From: an uncultured Marinobacter sp.
Lineage (GTDB): Bacteria > Pseudomonadota > Gammaproteobacteria > Pseudomonadales > Oleiphilaceae
DNA: 64,000 nt
Direction of reading: 5' to 3'
Assembly (NCBI RefSeq): GCF_913055835.1
Contig: NZ_CAJXKQ010000001.1
Location: forward strand, 124,001 to 188,000
The position numbers and the translations under genes are program-made. The notes under the pieces were generated by a model that was given only the letters and a program-made list of their open reading frames with translations, searched no databases and had not been told where the DNA came from. Position 1 is the first letter of the stretch, and the number at the start of each line of letters is the position of its first letter. Positions 61,988 to 64,000 of this stretch are shown one piece after another.

Positions 61988-62659
61988 ATGAAGGTGATGT
62001 TGCTGGGTGCTACCGGTTTGACCGGTGGCAAGGTGATGCAGGGTTTGCTGGGCAGGGACGAGGTGTCACAGGTGGTGGCGCTGGTGCGGCACAAGCTGCC
62101 TACGCTGCATGACAAACTGGCGCAGCATGAAGTCGATTTTGATCGCTTGGAGGATCACTCCGAACTCTTCGATGTTGATGTGATTATCTGCTGCCTGGGC
62201 ACCACCATCAAAAAAGCCGGCTCACAGGATCAGTTCCGCAAGGTGGATCTGGGGTACCCTCTGAAAGCGGGTGAGCTGGGCCGTTCCCATGGAGTGCGGG
62301 CGTTTATCCTGATGTCTGCCATCGGCGCCTCATCCTCCTCGACCATTTTCTATAACCGGGTGAAGGGCGAGCTTGAAGATGCCCTGAGAGATCTCGACTA
62401 CCCCTACCTGTCCATTTATCACCCCAGCCTGTTGCTGGGCGATCGGAAGGAACAGCGCACCGCCGAGGCCCTGGGCATAAAAGCGATGCCGCTGGTCAAC
62501 CGCCTGTTGATTGGTCCCCTGGATAAGTACAGGGGGATTGAGGCGCAAACGGTGGCCAATGCCATGGTCAATGAGGCCTGCAGCCTGGCCTCAGAACCCG
62601 CCGCCGAGCAAGTGGTCCAGACTCGCGAGTACGATGAGATTGTCCAGCTGGCGGGTTGA
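61988..62659 (+). CDS. NAD(P)-binding oxidoreductase, atypical SDR (HTATIP2/YbjT-like)
   Basis: A 223-residue Rossmann protein. The glycine-rich motif LLGATGLTGGKV is at residues 4-15. CCLGTTIKKAGSQDQFRKVD and FILMSAIGASSSSTIFYNRVKGELE (family blocks) place it with atypical short-chain dehydrogenases such as HTATIP2-like proteins. The Tyr-x3-Lys pair is present as YNRVK. Substrate unknown. It ends five bases before the converging LysE gene. Confidence 0.82.
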   Translation: MKVMLLGATGLTGGKVMQGLLGRDEVSQVVALVRHKLPTLHDKLAQHEVDFDRLEDHSELFDVDVIICCLGTTIKKAGSQDQFRKVDLGYPLKAGELGRSHGVRAFILMSAIGASSSSTIFYNRVKGELEDALRDLDYPYLSIYHPSLLLGDRKEQRTAEALGIKAMPLVNRLLIGPLDKYRGIEAQTVANAMVNEACSLASEPAAEQVVQTREYDEIVQLAG

Positions 62660-62664
62660 GCCGG

Positions 62665-63285
62665 TTATTTGCCGTTCAGAATGCCGACAACCAGGCGGCC
62701 GGCCAGGCCGATGAGAATGGCGCCGAAGATGCGCTCGAACCACACGGCTTTCTGCCGGAGCAGGGTCAGCCATTTCGGGTTGGAGAACAGCCAGGCGACG
62801 ATCAGGTACCAGCTGGTATCAATGACAAGAGCGGTTGCGGCATAGCCGAACTTGGCCACCAGGCTGGTGTCGGTGCCTACCACCTGGCTGAACAGAGCCA
62901 GGAAGAAGACGGCGATTTTCGGGTTGAAGAAGGCAATCAGGAAACCGTCACGGGCCGCACTTTTGGTGGTGGGCGGCTCGGGCAGTTCGTCATCCGGCTG
63001 GCGTTTTGCCATCAGTCCTTTCATACCCAGCCAGGCCAGGTACAGGGCACCGCCCCACTGCAGGATTGAAAACGCCGTTGGCGAGGCTGTGATGATGGCG
63101 GCCAGCCCGAGAATGCTCAGGAAGGCATAGATGCCGACGCCGACGCCATGGCAAAGGGCGGTAATGACGCCGTTGCGTCGACCGCCGGTGAGCGTCTGTT
63201 TGAGTACCAGGGCCAATGACGGGCCCGGTGACATGGCGCCAAGAACGCAAATGGTGACAACGGCCAGCCAGGTGGCAAGCGTCAT
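62665..63285 (-). CDS. LysE/RhtB-family amino-acid exporter
   Basis: A 206-residue membrane protein with about six hydrophobic segments. GAMSPGPSLALVLKQTL near residue 17 is the LysE/RhtB signature, and FFNPKIAVFFLALFSQV in the middle is typical. It would export amino acids or related compounds from the cytoplasm. The precise substrate cannot be told. Confidence 0.9.
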   Translation of the reverse strand: MTLATWLAVVTICVLGAMSPGPSLALVLKQTLTGGRRNGVITALCHGVGVGIYAFLSILGLAAIITASPTAFSILQWGGALYLAWLGMKGLMAKRQPDDELPEPPTTKSAARDGFLIAFFNPKIAVFFLALFSQVVGTDTSLVAKFGYAATALVIDTSWYLIVAWLFSNPKWLTLLRQKAVWFERIFGAILIGLAGRLVVGILNGK

Positions 63286-63375
63286 GGTGGATCATTCCTT
63301 TGCAGATGAAACAGGCTGCCAATTCTAGCAGCCTGATCCTCTTCAAAAACCTGGAAACTGCAACCAGTTCAATGC

Positions 63376-64000
63376 TCAATCACCGGCGAGAATCCAGCGG
63401 GCGGCCTTTTCCGCAATCATCAGGGTGGGGGAGTTGGTGTTGCCGCTGGTGATGGTGGGCATGACCCCGGCGTCCACCACACGCAGTCCGGCCACGCCGC
63501 GTACTCTCAGATGCGGGTCCACCACTGCCTGGTCATCATCGGCGCGGCCCATGCGTGTAGTGCCCACCGGGTGAAAGATCGTGGTGCCGATGTCGCCCGC
63601 CAGTTTCGCCAGCTCGTCGTCGGTCTGGTACTCTAGGCCGGGTTTGAATTCTTCCGGCTGGTACTGCATGAACGCGGGCTGTTCTGCGATCCGCCGCGTT
63701 ACCCTCAAAGAGTCAGCGGCCACTTTCCGGTCTTCCGGAGTGCTCAGGTAGTTGGGCGAAATCGCCGGCGCCTGTTTCGGGTCGCTGCTTCGAATACGCA
63801 CCGTGCCCCGGCTGGTGGGGTTCAGGTTGCAGACGCTGGCGGTGATGGCCGGGAAGTTGTGCAGGGGTTGGCCGAAGGCGTCCAGGCTCAGTGGCTGAAC
63901 GTGGTACTCGATGTTGGCGTGTTTGTACTCCTCGGAACTGCGGGTGAATAGGCAAAGCTGTGACGGCGCCATGCTCATGGGGCCGGAACGGGTGAGGAGG
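63376..64000 (-). CDS. GMC oxidoreductase (choline dehydrogenase-like), C-terminal part
   Basis: Partial: the reading frame runs open to the window edge, so about 208 C-terminal residues are seen. LLTRSGPMSMAPSQ near the edge, and the C-terminal GMC_oxred_C domain with TIFHPVGTTRMG (catalytic His), VRGVAGLRVVDAGVMPTITSGNTNSPTLMIAEKAA (family hallmark), identify a glucose-methanol-choline FAD enzyme. The N-terminal FAD domain lies outside the window, so the substrate, an alcohol or choline, cannot be assigned. Confidence 0.9.
   Translation of the reverse strand, partial: LLTRSGPMSMAPSQLCLFTRSSEEYKHANIEYHVQPLSLDAFGQPLHNFPAITASVCNLNPTSRGTVRIRSSDPKQAPAISPNYLSTPEDRKVAADSLRVTRRIAEQPAFMQYQPEEFKPGLEYQTDDELAKLAGDIGTTIFHPVGTTRMGRADDDQAVVDPHLRVRGVAGLRVVDAGVMPTITSGNTNSPTLMIAEKAARWILAGD

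Noticed and set aside
1-64000. CRISPR arrays, insertion sequences, prophage, tRNA or rRNA genes
   Set aside because: I saw no regularly spaced repeats, transposase or phage genes, and no recognisable stable RNA. A tRNA or repeat scan would settle this.

Overview
The window looks like chromosome from a marine gammaproteobacterium, most probably Marinobacter or a close relative. The genome is moderately GC-rich, the proteins have a Marinobacter/Pseudomonas character, and genes are densely packed in short overlapping operons. I saw no rRNA, tRNA, CRISPR array, insertion sequence or prophage. This taxonomic call is inference from protein character, not from a marker gene.

Region 1 (1-2400) holds an EF-P-like translation factor, an MFS exporter and an acyl-CoA thioesterase. 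Region 2 (2401-21586) is a phenylacetate catabolon. It contains the repressor PaaX, a five-gene branched-chain-amino-acid-type ABC importer, the operon paaABCDE followed by paaZ, the operon paaG-paaH-paaI-thiolase-paaK, and paaY. Phenylacetate would be imported, activated by PaaK, epoxidised by PaaABCE, isomerised by PaaG, opened and oxidised by PaaZ, and degraded by beta-oxidation. No paaF is present. The last ABC gene encodes a hemerythrin-like domain fused to LivF. A TGATAC-centred motif recurs in the four intergenic regions of the cluster and is a candidate PaaX operator.

Region 3 (21616-29521) is amino-acid catabolism: an Lrp-type regulator, an unusually short NAD-glutamate dehydrogenase, and PutA without a DNA-binding domain. 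Region 4 (29620-31040) holds a lytic transglycosylase and a shikimate-kinase-like protein with altered motifs.

Region 5 (31134-43704) is a complete chemosensory operon (receptor, CheY, STAS protein, CheA, receptor, CheW, CheR, CheD, CheB). It is followed by a soluble PAS histidine kinase with a LuxR-type regulator and by an EAL protein with a degenerate GGDEF domain.

Region 6 (43684-54790) is mixed. It carries an SDF-family symporter, RsuA, a TVP38-type membrane protein translationally coupled to a large putative glycoside hydrolase, two EamA transporters, a haloalkane-dehalogenase-like hydrolase, a lipid kinase, an orphan solute-binding protein and small membrane proteins.

Region 7 (54860-64000) has an M48 lipoprotein protease, a CitA/CitB-type two-component system divergent from a tripartite tricarboxylate transporter (tctCBA), an isochorismatase-like hydrolase, a nucleotide-sugar-epimerase-like oxidoreductase, a LysE exporter, and the C-terminal part of a GMC oxidoreductase cut by the window end.
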